This document shows, piece after piece, positions 1 through 10,470 of a DNA stretch of 51,866 nt (the first letter of the stretch is position 1; every line of letters starts with the position of its first letter). Below the pieces are notes generated by a model. That model saw only the letters and a program-made list of their open reading frames with translations. It had not been told where the DNA came from and did no database searches. The translations under genes and the position numbers were made by a program. The DNA comes from Chalciporus piperatus (Eukaryota > Basidiomycota > Agaricomycetes > Boletales > Boletaceae). The stretch lies in the NCBI GenBank assembly GCA_038093975.1, contig JBBPTG010000172.1, positions 1-51,866 on the forward strand, written 5' to 3'.

Positions 1-1
1 C

Positions 2-385
2 GATAACTTCCCAAACCTCTTCTTCACATATGGACCACAGGGCCCGACAGCCCTCTGCAACGGTCCCACTTGCGTGCAGCTTCAGGGTTCGTGGATCGTT
101 AGCACGATCGATTACCTGCGGAAGAACCATATCACCAAATTCACCCCCACGTATCACGCTGCTTCAACATACAAGAAGCACGTGGATGAGCTCTGCGCGG
201 CCACATTGCTTCCGCAAGCCGACAGTTGGCTCATGGGTGCTAATATTCCCGGCAAGAAACGTGAAGCGTATAACTATGTCGGGGGTGTCGGGAGATATGG
301 AGAAGAGATTATGGAGGAGATTCAACGCGGATATCCGGGTTTCCAGAGAGAATCGCTGGCGATTTCTGAACTCCGATTTTCTTGA
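2..385 (+). CDS. Flavin-dependent monooxygenase (Baeyer-Villiger type), C-terminal part
   Basis: The frame is open from the window edge to a stop at 383-385, so only about 127 C-terminal residues are present. Near its start it reads FPNLFFTYGPQGPTA, the loop typical of cyclohexanone-monooxygenase-like Baeyer-Villiger enzymes. Near its end it has YVGGVGRYGEEIMEE followed by GYPGF, matching the usual closing segment of that family. Such enzymes use FAD, NADPH and O2 to turn ketones into esters or lactones. The Rossmann motifs must lie upstream of the window, so the exact subclass cannot be judged. The last 13 residues after GYPGF do not look conserved and could hide an unrecognised final splice. 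Confidence 0.75.
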   Translation, partial: DNFPNLFFTYGPQGPTALCNGPTCVQLQGSWIVSTIDYLRKNHITKFTPTYHAASTYKKHVDELCAATLLPQADSWLMGANIPGKKREAYNYVGGVGRYGEEIMEEIQRGYPGFQRESLAISELRFS

Positions 386-876
386 TCACGAGTCTGGAGT
401 CCCAATGTCATGTTTGGTTGACGAAATGTTAAACTATTCTCCCTGATAGAGTAGTAGAAGTACCTCCCAAAAGGAATAGGGCGTCAAGGCCCTTGAGCTT
501 GATCCGAGCTCATAACTGCATGCATCACCGGACGGAACCTCAAGCCGTCTACTGGCAGCGCCGCAATCCCAGTAGGGGAAAGCGCAAGCTCAAAAACGTC
601 ATGAAGCGGATCAGCTAGTATTTGAACAGTTTCTTCTTGGTTTCTTCTATCTATGCTCTCAGCTGGTGACGTTCAGGTCGGGGGCTTCATGGTACCAAGG
701 TTCCGAATTTCCGGAATGGTCTGATCGGGGTACACAGTGCACAAACATTCGATCAATTGTCAGACATAATCAGTACATAGAGAGACTCAAACACCAGCGA
801 GAACTAAGACTTAGACGCCAACAACAACATTCACGAGTACATCGACTCTGCTCCAATCACAGCAACTGGCTCCCTT
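386..876. other. Intergenic region between two converging genes
   Basis: No gene is supported here. From about 686 onward the sequence belongs to the inverted duplication and is the 3' flank of the unknown minus-strand gene. The part before 686 has no recognisable content. Confidence 0.5.
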
Positions 877-2022
877 TCAGCCAGACTGGGTGATACTGAA
901 TTTGCCAGAGGCGGCGTCGTAGCTGAGATCCCAAGCGGTGGTATCAGAGAGCGTGGCAAGGTCTTTGGTCCAGAGGACGGGAGTGTTCACTTCACCCCTA
1001 ATGATCTGCGTCTCCTGGTACTGGCCAGTGACGTAAGCCTGCAAGACCGGGGTGAACTGAGCCTGGATGAATGAGGTGGCTCTGTAGAATTCTCAATCAG
1101 CGCCTTTCTTTCGTGATGTGAAATGAAGGACAACGAACCCGACGCCGTCGAAGATGAGGACTGGAGTGGGAGTGAAATCGTTCTTCTTCAGGAAACCTGA
1201 CACCCGAAAGTTGCTTAGCATGCCGATCGACGATCATCATGGGTGGTCAAGCTGCAACTCACCGACGGCCATGGTCTCCTTGAGCTGGGTGCCGTTGAAC
1301 GCCTTGATGTTATTCCCCGGATCGGCCTCAGGTTCCTGCGTTCGAATTCAAGTCTATTTCAAATGTAAAGCGAGAATGGCTGGGAAGCTCACAGTGAAGT
1401 TGTAGACACCGTTGTCGTCCTTGGTGAGAGTCGTCTTTTGCCCGAGCTGTGTTGTGTCGTTTGCGCCCGTGAATCGTAGTGTATATCGGGACAATAGCTT
1501 ACGTTGATTGGCTTATAGGTGGAAGCATCCACGACCGTGTCCGACGCGTGGTCAATCTGGGGCTTGGAGAAAGCAAGCCTAGACAGGACAGAAGGGCCTT
1601 GTTAGCTCGTCTTAATATTCATGCATATGAACCATACTCACTGGCTCTGGTAGGTCACGGTGATGTGGTAGGGCCCTAGGTAGCAGACGAGCGTTGATCG
1701 GCAAAACGAACACCTCGGCCAATTGCCTAGCTGAGAAGCTCACCTGTCTTCGCAAACTTGGTGACTCTAAAATGTGGCTCAGAACACGCTGAGGAAATCA
1801 ACAGCGCTGTACTTACTTCCAGCAAACAGGGAATTTGTCGTTGTACATCCCTTCTGAAAACTTGTTGAAAGTGAGCATAAGGGTGGCATCAGAGCCGAGG
1901 TCGACGCTATGAGCGAGTGAGCATCGTCAATGAACGGTGGGACGAGCAAAGCTGCGTCCTTCAAAGCACCGTAGCACTCACGTCTTGAAGGTCAGGGTCC
2001 TGGTGAATACTGCGCCGGGCAT
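877..2022 (-). CDS. Unknown small protein, copy 1 (nine exons)
   Basis: The start ATG is at 2022 and the TGA at 877-879. Nine exons are inferred by comparison with the inverted copy at 16465-17614, where every border is GT..AG and the phases close. The protein has about 217 residues, starts MPGAVFTRTLTFKT and ends KFSITQSG. It is rich in Thr, Asp and Lys and shows no signal peptide, membrane segment or catalytic motif that I recognise. Compared with copy 2 it carries Pro instead of Ser at residue 2, GAT instead of GSD at the last splice, and several changes in the last exon (for example TGQYQ for TSQYQ), but no stop or frameshift. A TATA box lies about 95 bp upstream. It shares a divergent promoter with CSN5. 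The function is unknown. Confidence 0.75.
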
Positions 2023-2116
2023 GGTAGCAATGAGCAATGAAAAGTAGGCGAGTTGGTAGGAAGAATGGAATCGAGTGTTTCGAGTTGGGGGACCTTTGGG
2101 CACAGAGAGAGACCCC

Positions 2117-2123
2117 TTTTATA
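2117..2123 (-). promoter_or_regulatory. TATA box of unknown gene, copy 1
   Basis: TATAAAA on the minus strand, about 95 bp upstream of the ATG at 2022. It is conserved at the same distance in copy 2. Confidence 0.6.
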
Positions 2124-2620
2124 CCTTTTGAGATCGGCGTATCCCGTTAGCAGGACGCAGGACACCCCCTGTCGACTTCGGGTCGATACAAGATACTTTC
2201 CCAACTGGCTCGCGTCTTCCCATGCACTGCGCTGGAAGCTGAGGTACCAAACATTCCTAGGAACAATTGTTCTGTACGCACCGGGATTGTTCAGAACCGG
2301 TGTACCTCCTTCGCCGACCCCTCGAGGCACCATTTCATGCAGAGTGTACGGCATACGAGATCTAGGCACTCATTTCCCTCGTTGGATGAAAAGCTGCAGT
2401 GTGGACAAAGAAATGCGAGGTCAGCCACCAAACGGAAGACAGTGATGCGTTCCGGGGCGGCCTGGGCCCTGCAAGGTACGGTCCGGAATCTGCCAGGGGG
2501 AAAGTGGACAGCCTCAGGCTAGAGCCAGATCGGTCAAATCTCAATCCATTTTTACCTGTTTTTGGTTTGGTTGTGAGTTAAGACCAACTTGTGCTCGAGC
2601 ACGACTTGCAAGTCACTACT

Positions 2621-2658
<38 letters not shown>

Positions 2659-2659
2659 A
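2621..2659 (+). repeat. (TAG)13 microsatellite in the divergent promoter
   Basis: Thirteen perfect TAG units lie between the unknown gene (minus) and CSN5 (plus). The inverted copy has only a short, broken run of ACT/TACT at 15837-15862, so the tract grew or shrank after the duplication. Confidence 0.95.
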
Positions 2660-2744
2660 CTTACTATGTAGTGTGACTAGTCAAGCTAGAGTCATTGCAC
2701 CCGAGACTACGCCACATCCAGTTCCGACATCGCGAGCCCCGTCA

Positions 2745-4315
2745 ATGTCAACGACGATGTCCTCCACGACTGCATTGCAGACGTTCTCTCTGACGAACGA
2801 TGTTCTCCAAGTGTCTCCCAAAGATGAGATCTACGCTTTCGATGTAGAAGCCAACAAGCGGATACTGCAACAAGCACCTTGGGAGCAAGAGTGAGTGACC
2901 GCCTCCTGTTGTCTCGAGGACGGCCAAGATTCAACCCTATATCGTGTCGTACTCATTTTAATCACCAGTCCTCACTACTTCAAGTCGTGCAAAATATCCG
3001 CTGTTGCTTTGATTAAAATGGTTCGCCGCCGTTTTCCAGATTCTCCTTTCAACCTCCTTTCCACGATTCGCCACCGTATCGTTTTCTCGCTGATCGTGTC
3101 ACCTATAGGTCATCCATGCAAGGTCGGGAGTTCCACACGAGATTATGGGCCTTATGCAAGGGAAAGTCATCGGGAACTCGATCGTTATCATGGATTCGTT
3201 TGCGCTGCCGGTACAAGGCACGGAAACGCGTGTCAACGCAGCTAATGAGGCGAATGAGTACATGGTGACATACATACAGGAGAGCGAACGTGTGAGCAAT
3301 GAAATCCTCATCCAAGAATATGCAATACTCACTCGCCCCTGGAATGGATAGGTCAAGAGATTGGAGAATGTCATCGGATGGTATCATTCCCATCCAGGTT
3401 ATGGGTGTTGGTTGTCTGGTATAGACGTCGATACTCAGATGAACAATCAACAATTCCAAGATCCATTCGTGGCAGTTGTGGTACGTGCCTAAGGTGCAGC
3501 ATCGTAATTTCCCCTTTCTGACGTACCTTTTGTTGTCTCCGTGTTCTCACAGGTCGATCCCAATCGCACGATCTCTGCGGGAAAGGTTGACATCGGTGCA
3601 TTCCGCACTTACCCCAAAGACTACACACCGCCCACTTCTTCCGCTTCCGAATATCAGTCGATCCCCCTCTCCAAGATCGAAGATTTTGGTGTCCACGCAA
3701 ACCAATACTACCAGCTAGATATCCAGATATTTAAATCGAGCCTGGACGAAGAATTGCTCGGACTTTTGTGGAACAAATATTGGGTCAACACCTTGAGCGG
3801 CAGTAACTTGATTTCGGTAAGCGCTCAGGCATCGTCCACGGGATATGTGTACCTTGACAATCTTGGTGTGAACGTTTTAGAACCGTGCATATGCTGTCTC
3901 GCAGATTTCTGATCTGCATGAGAAGCTTTCAAGGTCGCAGACGGCGGTGGGAAACACCCGAGCACCTGTACCAAGTTTGAAGTCACAGGACGAGAAAGGG
4001 GGGAGTAACAAGGTACCGTTCCTCTCCCGTTTTTACCAGCTTTTCTTACGCAATGTTTGACAGCAGGAAGAGAAGAAGAAGGAAGATAATCAGCTCACGA
4101 AGGCGGTGAAAGACAGGTTTGTGATCTGGCATTGTTTCATGATCTGGATCTGATCGTGATGATTCCCGATCCTTAGCCAAAAAATCGCTTTGGATGCTCA
4201 ACACGGCCTCATCTCGCAAATTATCAAGGACATCATATTTTCATACAGACCAAGCCAAGAATCCCAGACATCCAGAATGGCAAACGTGGTCGACGCAGCA
4301 ATGACGATTGGCTGA
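2745..4315 (+). CDS. CSN5: COP9 signalosome subunit 5 (deneddylase)
   Basis: Eight exons: 2745-2890, 2969-3020, 3109-3291, 3352-3480, 3553-3816, 3905-4012, 4067-4116, 4177-4315. The phases sum to 356 residues, near the usual length. The MPN domain has a complete JAMM zinc site: Glu77 in HEIMGLM, and His139, His141 and Asp152 in [14 protein letters not shown]. Only CSN5 and its relative Rpn11 carry this active site; the N-terminal stretch and the [12 protein letters not shown] segment point to CSN5. The enzyme cleaves NEDD8 from cullins inside the COP9 signalosome. A second in-frame ATG at 2757 is possible. Exon 7 could start 3 nt earlier at 4064. The 5' part of the gene was copied to 15484-15764, where it is a pseudogene. 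Confidence 0.95.
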
Positions 4316-5352
4316 ATTGTATCGTTAGACGCTGGAGTTGTAAATATACGTGTGACCGGTGCGACTTGTCCCTTCTTTGTGTGCTTATAGGACGCCTCCG
4401 ATTCGTTTGGAGGGATTTGTAAGGCTCCATTTCGCAGATTCACTTCTCATCTAGGCAACTGGCAACTTCATCGAGGGCCTGAACTTCTGGTGGCGCACAG
4501 CATCCGCGGTTACCCCGCTGTTGGCACTCAATTTAGACAGGGGATTAACGTTATCTCAGTGACGGAGATAGGCACTGTCCGATCTTCGGTGTTGTTCCCG
4601 GTCAGGAGATCTTACATTCCAGAGGGTCAGGTAATGACAGTGCAGTGTACCTTTGCATCATCCCGACACGGGTTTATCGGTGGCCCGTTCAGATGAGGTA
4701 CGTGTTGGTCTCGAACCAGCCGTTCTAGGAATCTTTCCCGGCGGTGACCAAAATGGCTGGATCGAGACTAGGAACGCGGAACTCGTTCCGTCCGCCGATG
4801 AATCCCATTCTGTTCACTGGTAACTCGCGGAAGCGTTGTGTGTGATTCCGTCAGGGGGAGCGGCGTCCCTATTATGATGGAGAATGGCAGCATATGCTGT
4901 TCAGGTCCGCTCGCGACGACCCTCTGAAGTTCCCTCTTGTCTGCCAGCGCCATTGGAACTGGAAGACTCGGACATCTTTCCCAACAACAGAGTGACCGCA
5001 CTTCCGACAGCAGACCAGTGATGGTGAGGGTATGCGTCAATGTCAGAACGCAGCGACCGCTGTATCCAGCATCACCCGTACGTGTTTTAGTAGGAACCCT
5101 TGTACGAAACTGATCTTGCTTTGTGATATCAATACGATCTCAGCTCTCTCCATGCACAGTTCGCAACCCTGTTGTGGTTTGAGGCTTGGAAAGTATTTGG
5201 AGCATTCTTCTGGTGGATCTAATCTGGTTGCGCACATTGTATCCTGTGGTGGAAAAGTAGTATGTACACCCTTGACTACATCGTCGTACATATATCGCTC
5301 GTACTCTACAAGTCGTTGGTACATACAGGAAGAGACACAATGAAAAAATCGA
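4316..5352. other. Intergenic, no supported gene
   Basis: Several frames of 68-106 codons exist on both strands, including a plus frame at 4490-4696 and minus frames at 4768-5040 and 5043-5363. None has a recognisable domain or convincing splice context. I see no repeats here. Confidence 0.4.
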
Positions 5353-8300
5353 TCATAAACCATCAGTGAGTGTCAAGAAAAGAACCTGCCGATTATGCGT
5401 CAAAATCATGATCCTGTTATTCAGCGCTGCGAACTGTTTATCGTCCTGCAACGGCCGCAGATGTTGAGGTAACCAAAACAGCCTCTTGTTTTCCTCGCAC
5501 ACCCATCCATCTCGTCGTATCACATAGGGGGATCGGAACATACAATCGAATACATTGAGTTTCTCGGAGCTGGAGATGAGGTGTCGGAGCGGTGGGGTGG
5601 CATCTTTTGTTTGGGTGACGTCTTTCGTTGGGGTGACTTCTGTCGGCGGGGTAGCATCTGCTGGGGGAGTGGTGTCTGCTGGTGGGGCGGTGTCTACTGG
5701 GGAAATGGTGTCTGCTGGTGGGACGGTATCTGCTGATGGGGTGGCATCCGTTGGTGGAACAGCATCCGTTGCGATGGCGTCTGTAGGTGGGTTTACATCC
5801 TTTGGTAGTGTGTCATCTTGTGAATCACAGATGGAACAAGAAACGCTCTTCTCCGAGGTTTCACCCTTTGAATCAGGGGAAAAGAGCTGTGAAGGAATCT
5901 TCCAAATCGTCACCGCATTATCCTCAGTCCTACAAGTGAGAGTGAGGTCCTCTGAAAACTTGAAAAAGCGGACAATTTTCGTGAATTTCCGGCCCGCGGG
6001 ACAGAGTATATGCGATGCTTGGGCCGAAAGGGAGAACAGGCGGACAGTCCCGTCGTCGTGCGCGACGACGCCCATGTCCCCACTTGGCGCAAATCCGAGT
6101 GCTGTCACAGGGGGAGGGTCACATCCTTCCGTAGACACGGTCATCCGACACGCGCCAGACGATGCATCCCATAGTTGGACAACGCCCTGTTTGGAACCGC
6201 TCAGAAGACTGCGCGCATCCGGGGAAAATTCTAATGCGGTGATGGAGGAATCGGATGCCACATCCATCGCCCTCTTGGTCTGGCTTCCCACATCACAAAC
6301 CGTGATGCCCCCTTCATGACCACACCCGACGAGCTTCCCGACAGAGGACACCACGAAGGCTTGGATCTTCTTCAACCCCCCGAAGCGGACCAGTTGGGTA
6401 CCAGACGTGGACTCATAAACGCGGACCGAGGTTTTTTTCTGGCGATCAAAGATATCGGACAACGACCACGCAAATATGCTCGAGTCGCCCGAGAAAACTG
6501 GTCGCGGGACGTCCTCGTCCCGTGCGTACTCCGCGAGGCCAAAGTCGACCTTCGTAAGAAGGTTGAAGCCCCCATCAGTAAGGTACCACGAAACCGCACT
6601 GTTCACAAGGAACCGCTCTCCGTTTGGCGAGGAAACGACAGCGTGTGCGGAGAGAAGTGGAACGCCAAGGTCTCGTTTCATTTCCTCGTCCCAGTTTTTC
6701 CTCGGCACTGTAGTGTCCAAAATGTCTATCGATCCGACGAGGGTTGCAGCTGCCAAACGAGATCCGTCGGGCGACAACGCGAGCGCCGTGTGGAAAGCTT
6801 GCGACGAGTGTATGGGCGGCGTGTTAATTATTGAATCGAGTGGCCCAGACCATGTGCCGGAGATGAAGGAGAACGCGAGGGAAGCTGACTGGAGCGAGTA
6901 TGCGACCAAGAGGGAGCCTCCTTCGTAGGTTGTTTCGGCCAACTTCTTCATAAGGAATGAAGGCAGCCCGCGGGCGAGGAACTTGGTTTGCCAGATAGGC
7001 GCATTGTTCATTGCCGCTTGGAGATTAGCAGCCTGGTCCCAAAGAGAGACGTCGGTCGACAATCTCCGAGATGAAACTGTGCTCGAGAGGATCGTTCCAT
7101 CTGAGACCGAAACGAACCGTTTGTTGTCGTCAAAGAAGTGGACCGAGCGAATTGGACTCTTGTGCCCTTTGGAGAGCGTGCGTGTACACTTTCCCTTCTG
7201 AACGTCCCAGATCTTGACCGACTTGTCACTCGAGCCCGTCAAAATCATGCTTCCATCGAGTGAAACATCAAGCGTGTTTATGGTCCCTTGATGACCCATC
7301 ATCCCCCGAACAACTCGCCCGCTCCACACATCCCAAAGAATGAGGAGGTGATCTTCAGCCCCCGAACAGAGCCTCTGCGAGTCAGGAGTGAAAGCGAGCG
7401 CGGTCACCGGACCCTCATGAGCGGCCAGTCTGTACAAGCGCTGGGCCGTGCTGAGCGACCAAAGCTGGATCACGTTATCCCTGGCACCGGACGCGAGAAT
7501 CCTGCTATCTGGAGAGAACTCTAGGCAGGTGATCGTCTCCTTGTGAACCTCAGCATCCTTGAAATGTTCACGACCCAAGGTAGGGTCCCAAACTGCGACC
7601 ATCCCGTCCGCAAATGCAGCAGCAATAAAGGCGCCAGAAGGTGAGAAACGGACTAGGACGGCGGACGCTGCACGGTCCCCCAAGCTGGCTATATTGCCTG
7701 CAGTGACAACGTTCCACAACTGGACACCTTCACGTGGGCCCGCCGTGGCAATGACATCTCCGGTCGGCGAGAACGCGACGGAAGCGACGGAGTCGAGATC
7801 GATGGCATATTGGTAAGCCTGCCACGCGTCGTCTTGGTTGTGATTGATTATGAAGGAATTCCGTGCCTCATGCTTGAAGTTGGCGTAGAGCGCGCTGGAC
7901 GACGGAGCAAAGGTGATCGCAGTGTGGTAAACGTGAGGTGCGCTTTGGGAGATGGGAATTCTGAAGAGTAAAACCAGTCGCTCGGCATCTTCGAGCAATG
8001 CAGCCGTCTCCTTTGGAACATTGGCAAGGGACTACTCAAGTTGAGTGGTGGAAACGATACAAAGAAAAGAATGACACATACCTTGACCCAAGTTAAAGCA
8101 ACACGCAACGCCATGATGGCCTTGTCCACGTCGTCGAAGACACTGGCAGTCTCTATCCAGTATAGAATTCTGGTGCTACAAAATTCCTGCATAGAACCGA
8201 GGAGCGAGTCGTAAACACCGCCTTTCGACGGTACTTGCGTGAGGTGATACCCCCAATACCGACATGCATACAGCAACGCCTCATCATACGCAGCTTGCCG

Positions 8301-9845
8301 ACGCTCTTTCAAGTCCTCGATCTCGCGGTTCATCTTGGACGGGTCGTTTATCCTACACATGTTACGACGCAGTGACTTGACCATGGTCTTGAAACAAAGC
8401 TGAGCCATGAGGCGATGGTAGGTGACAGGATCGATGGTGTATTTCCGCGACCTTTGTGGGGAAATCAAGAAATCCCGGAAGGATGCATGGTAAAACTGGA
8501 TCGGCTGTTCGCCGTTTGGTGAGGACAATAACACAGATCCGAGGGCGGGGATGATAATCCTTGCGTCAACATCGGGGCGATCGAGTAGTTTATGCAACGC
8601 CGGAACAGAGACAGGGACTGACATGCAATACACGATGCCAAGGATGAGACGAACCATGTCAGGGTCCGGGAAAACAGACACGGCATCAAGATAGAGGGAG
8701 TCTAGGTCCGCGTATGTCGCATCGCGTGGCGATTTATCCTCTAATATGGCTTGAAGGCGCTGGATAGGATTGTGCAGTCTATCCCCGACGAACTTGGCCA
8801 CCGTTAGTGCAAAAATGAAAAGGCCTCCGGCCTTTTCGAGAAGGCGATCTAGATCGCCTTCGGACGGCCATGGGAGGGGGACGGACTGCATGATTTCTGA
8901 GTGTTCGTTATACACCTCATTGAGCGCGTGTTTCAAGAAAGACCGAATGTCGTCCCCCACGGTGAAAGAGTGGATGTTGATGGGAAGAGTGATGGCTGAG
9001 ATATCTGAACGATGAAAGTGTGCTTGGAGCCATGGTTCAGACCGGCTGGTTATCAGAAGACGCAAGGGTATGGGGGAAGTGCGGACGAGTTGCACCATCA
9101 GCGAAACCAGCTCTCTAACAAGCCGAGGATCGTCGCATTCGTCAAGAGCATCGACGATGACCAGAAGTGGTGAGTTAGGAGGATCGAGACCACTGGACAG
9201 AGGGTCCAGAAGAAGTTTCTGCATTTGCTCGCGCAGAACCTTCGAGGGAATCATAGAATCTTCCTCCAACGCGGCAAAAACAGCAGGTCGAATCGATGGG
9301 ATGGAATAAAGGAACTGTGCGGCGAGTGTTGGGAAGAAGTGACGTGTCGTTCGCCGTTCAATGTCCCGACGCGAGAAGAAAAAGCTCGCAGCCAGACGCT
9401 TCTGAGCGGCGTACGTCTCAGCCACTGTCTGGGATACCGCTGATTTACCAGAACCAGGTCGACCATTGACCCAGCAGACGGGTTTGTGGTCCTTGCTCTC
9501 GTCTTCCATCCACTGTGTCAAGTGGTCGAGAAGTTGGATACGGGTGCCTTGGAGACATCGAGGCGCCGGATAGCGCTGAACAGAATCGAACGTAGCGCTT
9601 GGTGCACTTGCTTTCTGTAGTGCCTCTAAACCTGAATATCTCGACAGCCGGAGCTCAGAAACATCGATGAGAGTCCTGGAACGCAACGAACCTATCTGGG
9701 AGCCTTGCCAGATCTGGTTTCCGTGAACGATGGTGTTGATTGTCTGGTTGCCCTGAACGGTACTGTGAGAAGTGTAATACTGGTCCCGATGGACTTCACT
9801 GAAGGTGGAATGACTAGCATCGACGTTCGACGTATTGTTGAACAT
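5353..9845 (-). CDS. NACHT-WD40 STAND protein (NLR-like)
   Basis: Two exons, 8082-9845 and 5353-8010, joined across a 71-nt GTATGT..AAAG intron, give 1473 residues. Residues 1-52 are a Ser/Thr/Asn/Gln-rich leader with repeated GNQ units. The NACHT NTPase follows, with Walker A GRPGSGKS at 128-135, Walker B LLVIVDALDEC at 227-237 and a sensor-like LLITSRSEPW. WD40 repeats lie at about 660-910 (for example SVKIWDV, NVIQLWS), with a second, weaker WD block at about 1176-1290. A Pro/Thr/Asp tandem repeat spans about 1324-1394, then a conserved-looking tail with GWVCEENKRLFWLP. Proteins of this build are fungal nucleotide-dependent signalling switches, some acting in non-self recognition. The ligand and output are unknown. 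The gene looks intact. Confidence 0.9.
5590..5815 (-). repeat. Minisatellite in the coding sequence (PPADT-type units)
   Basis: About ten imperfect units of 6-7 codons encode variations on PPADT, such as VPPTDAT, SADTVPP and ADTTPP. The tract lies between the second WD block and the C-terminal tail of the NACHT-WD40 gene. The reading frame is kept throughout. Confidence 0.8.
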
Positions 9846-10470
9846 GATTCATAAGACGAAAGTGTGGTATGGACGACTGGACAGAGACAAGCGCTTCGCG
9901 TAGCAACTGGCCCCACAAATGCGACTTTGTTATGGCATCTGGCTTTGGTTCCGCAGCTGACTTTCCAAATGGCGAAGTGAGATGTGATTGGCGCCTGATG
10001 ATTAGGAAGCCGCCAGCTTGGCTTGAGAAAGCAAACGTAAAGGCGATGCCCGGCTAGCGTTGCAAAGTGTCCACCGAGAATTCGAACTTGATGTACGTTC
10101 AAGTTGGACGTCGAACTTGAGTCAGCCCGGGGTGAACACCATGACGCAAAGGCACTGGCAAAGATCGCGTGTGGACGCTCGCTCGAACGGAACGAAATTG
10201 ATAACTGAGATGGAGAGAGGAAAATCGCCATCCTACGTGGTCATGATGATGCAAGCCAAGGCCCCTTGAAGCTGAGGGAGTCCAAGTCCCACTCGAACCC
10301 TTCGCTGGCAAGGTGAAATAATGAAACACGCCAATGTCAATCGAACCAACAAGTATGCGCACAATCAAAAGAAGCTTATCCTACACAACCTAACAACAAA
10401 GAAAAGGCAGACACACAGTACACATCCAAACCGCTCAAGAGACCAGATCACTGGGATCAGCCATACCAGT
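9846..10470. other. Intergenic region upstream of the NACHT-WD40 gene
   Basis: No gene is supported. It should hold the NACHT-WD40 promoter and the 3' flank of the amidase gene. Its only notable structure is the repeated TCGAACTTGA motif at 10082-10120. Confidence 0.4.
10082..10120. repeat. Paired direct and inverted TCGAACTTGA motifs
   Basis: TCGAACTTGA occurs at 10082-10091 and 10111-10120, with the inverted core TTCAAGTT between them at 10098-10105. It lies about 240 bp upstream of the NACHT-WD40 start codon and could be an operator-like site. No binding factor is known to me. Confidence 0.45.

Larger units (their letters stand above)
686..3090 (+). repeat. Inverted duplication, parental copy
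   Basis: This block matches 15484-17820 in inverted orientation. It holds the whole unknown nine-exon gene, the divergent promoter and the first two exons of CSN5. The homology stops inside CSN5 intron 2 at about 3090 and in the 3' flank of the unknown gene at about 686. I call it the parental copy because here CSN5 continues intact past the breakpoint, whereas in the other copy CSN5 is cut off. The two copies differ by scattered substitutions and small indels. Confidence 0.9.

Noticed and set aside
1479..1679. Identical 66-codon frame also present at 16812-17012
   Set aside because: Its perfect identity reflects the inverted duplication; it is antisense to exons and introns of the unknown gene.
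5555..6319. Long plus-strand frame of 254 codons
   Set aside because: It is the antisense shadow of the NACHT-WD40 C-terminal repeat tract; its Val/Gly-rich product is a mirror of the PPADT units.
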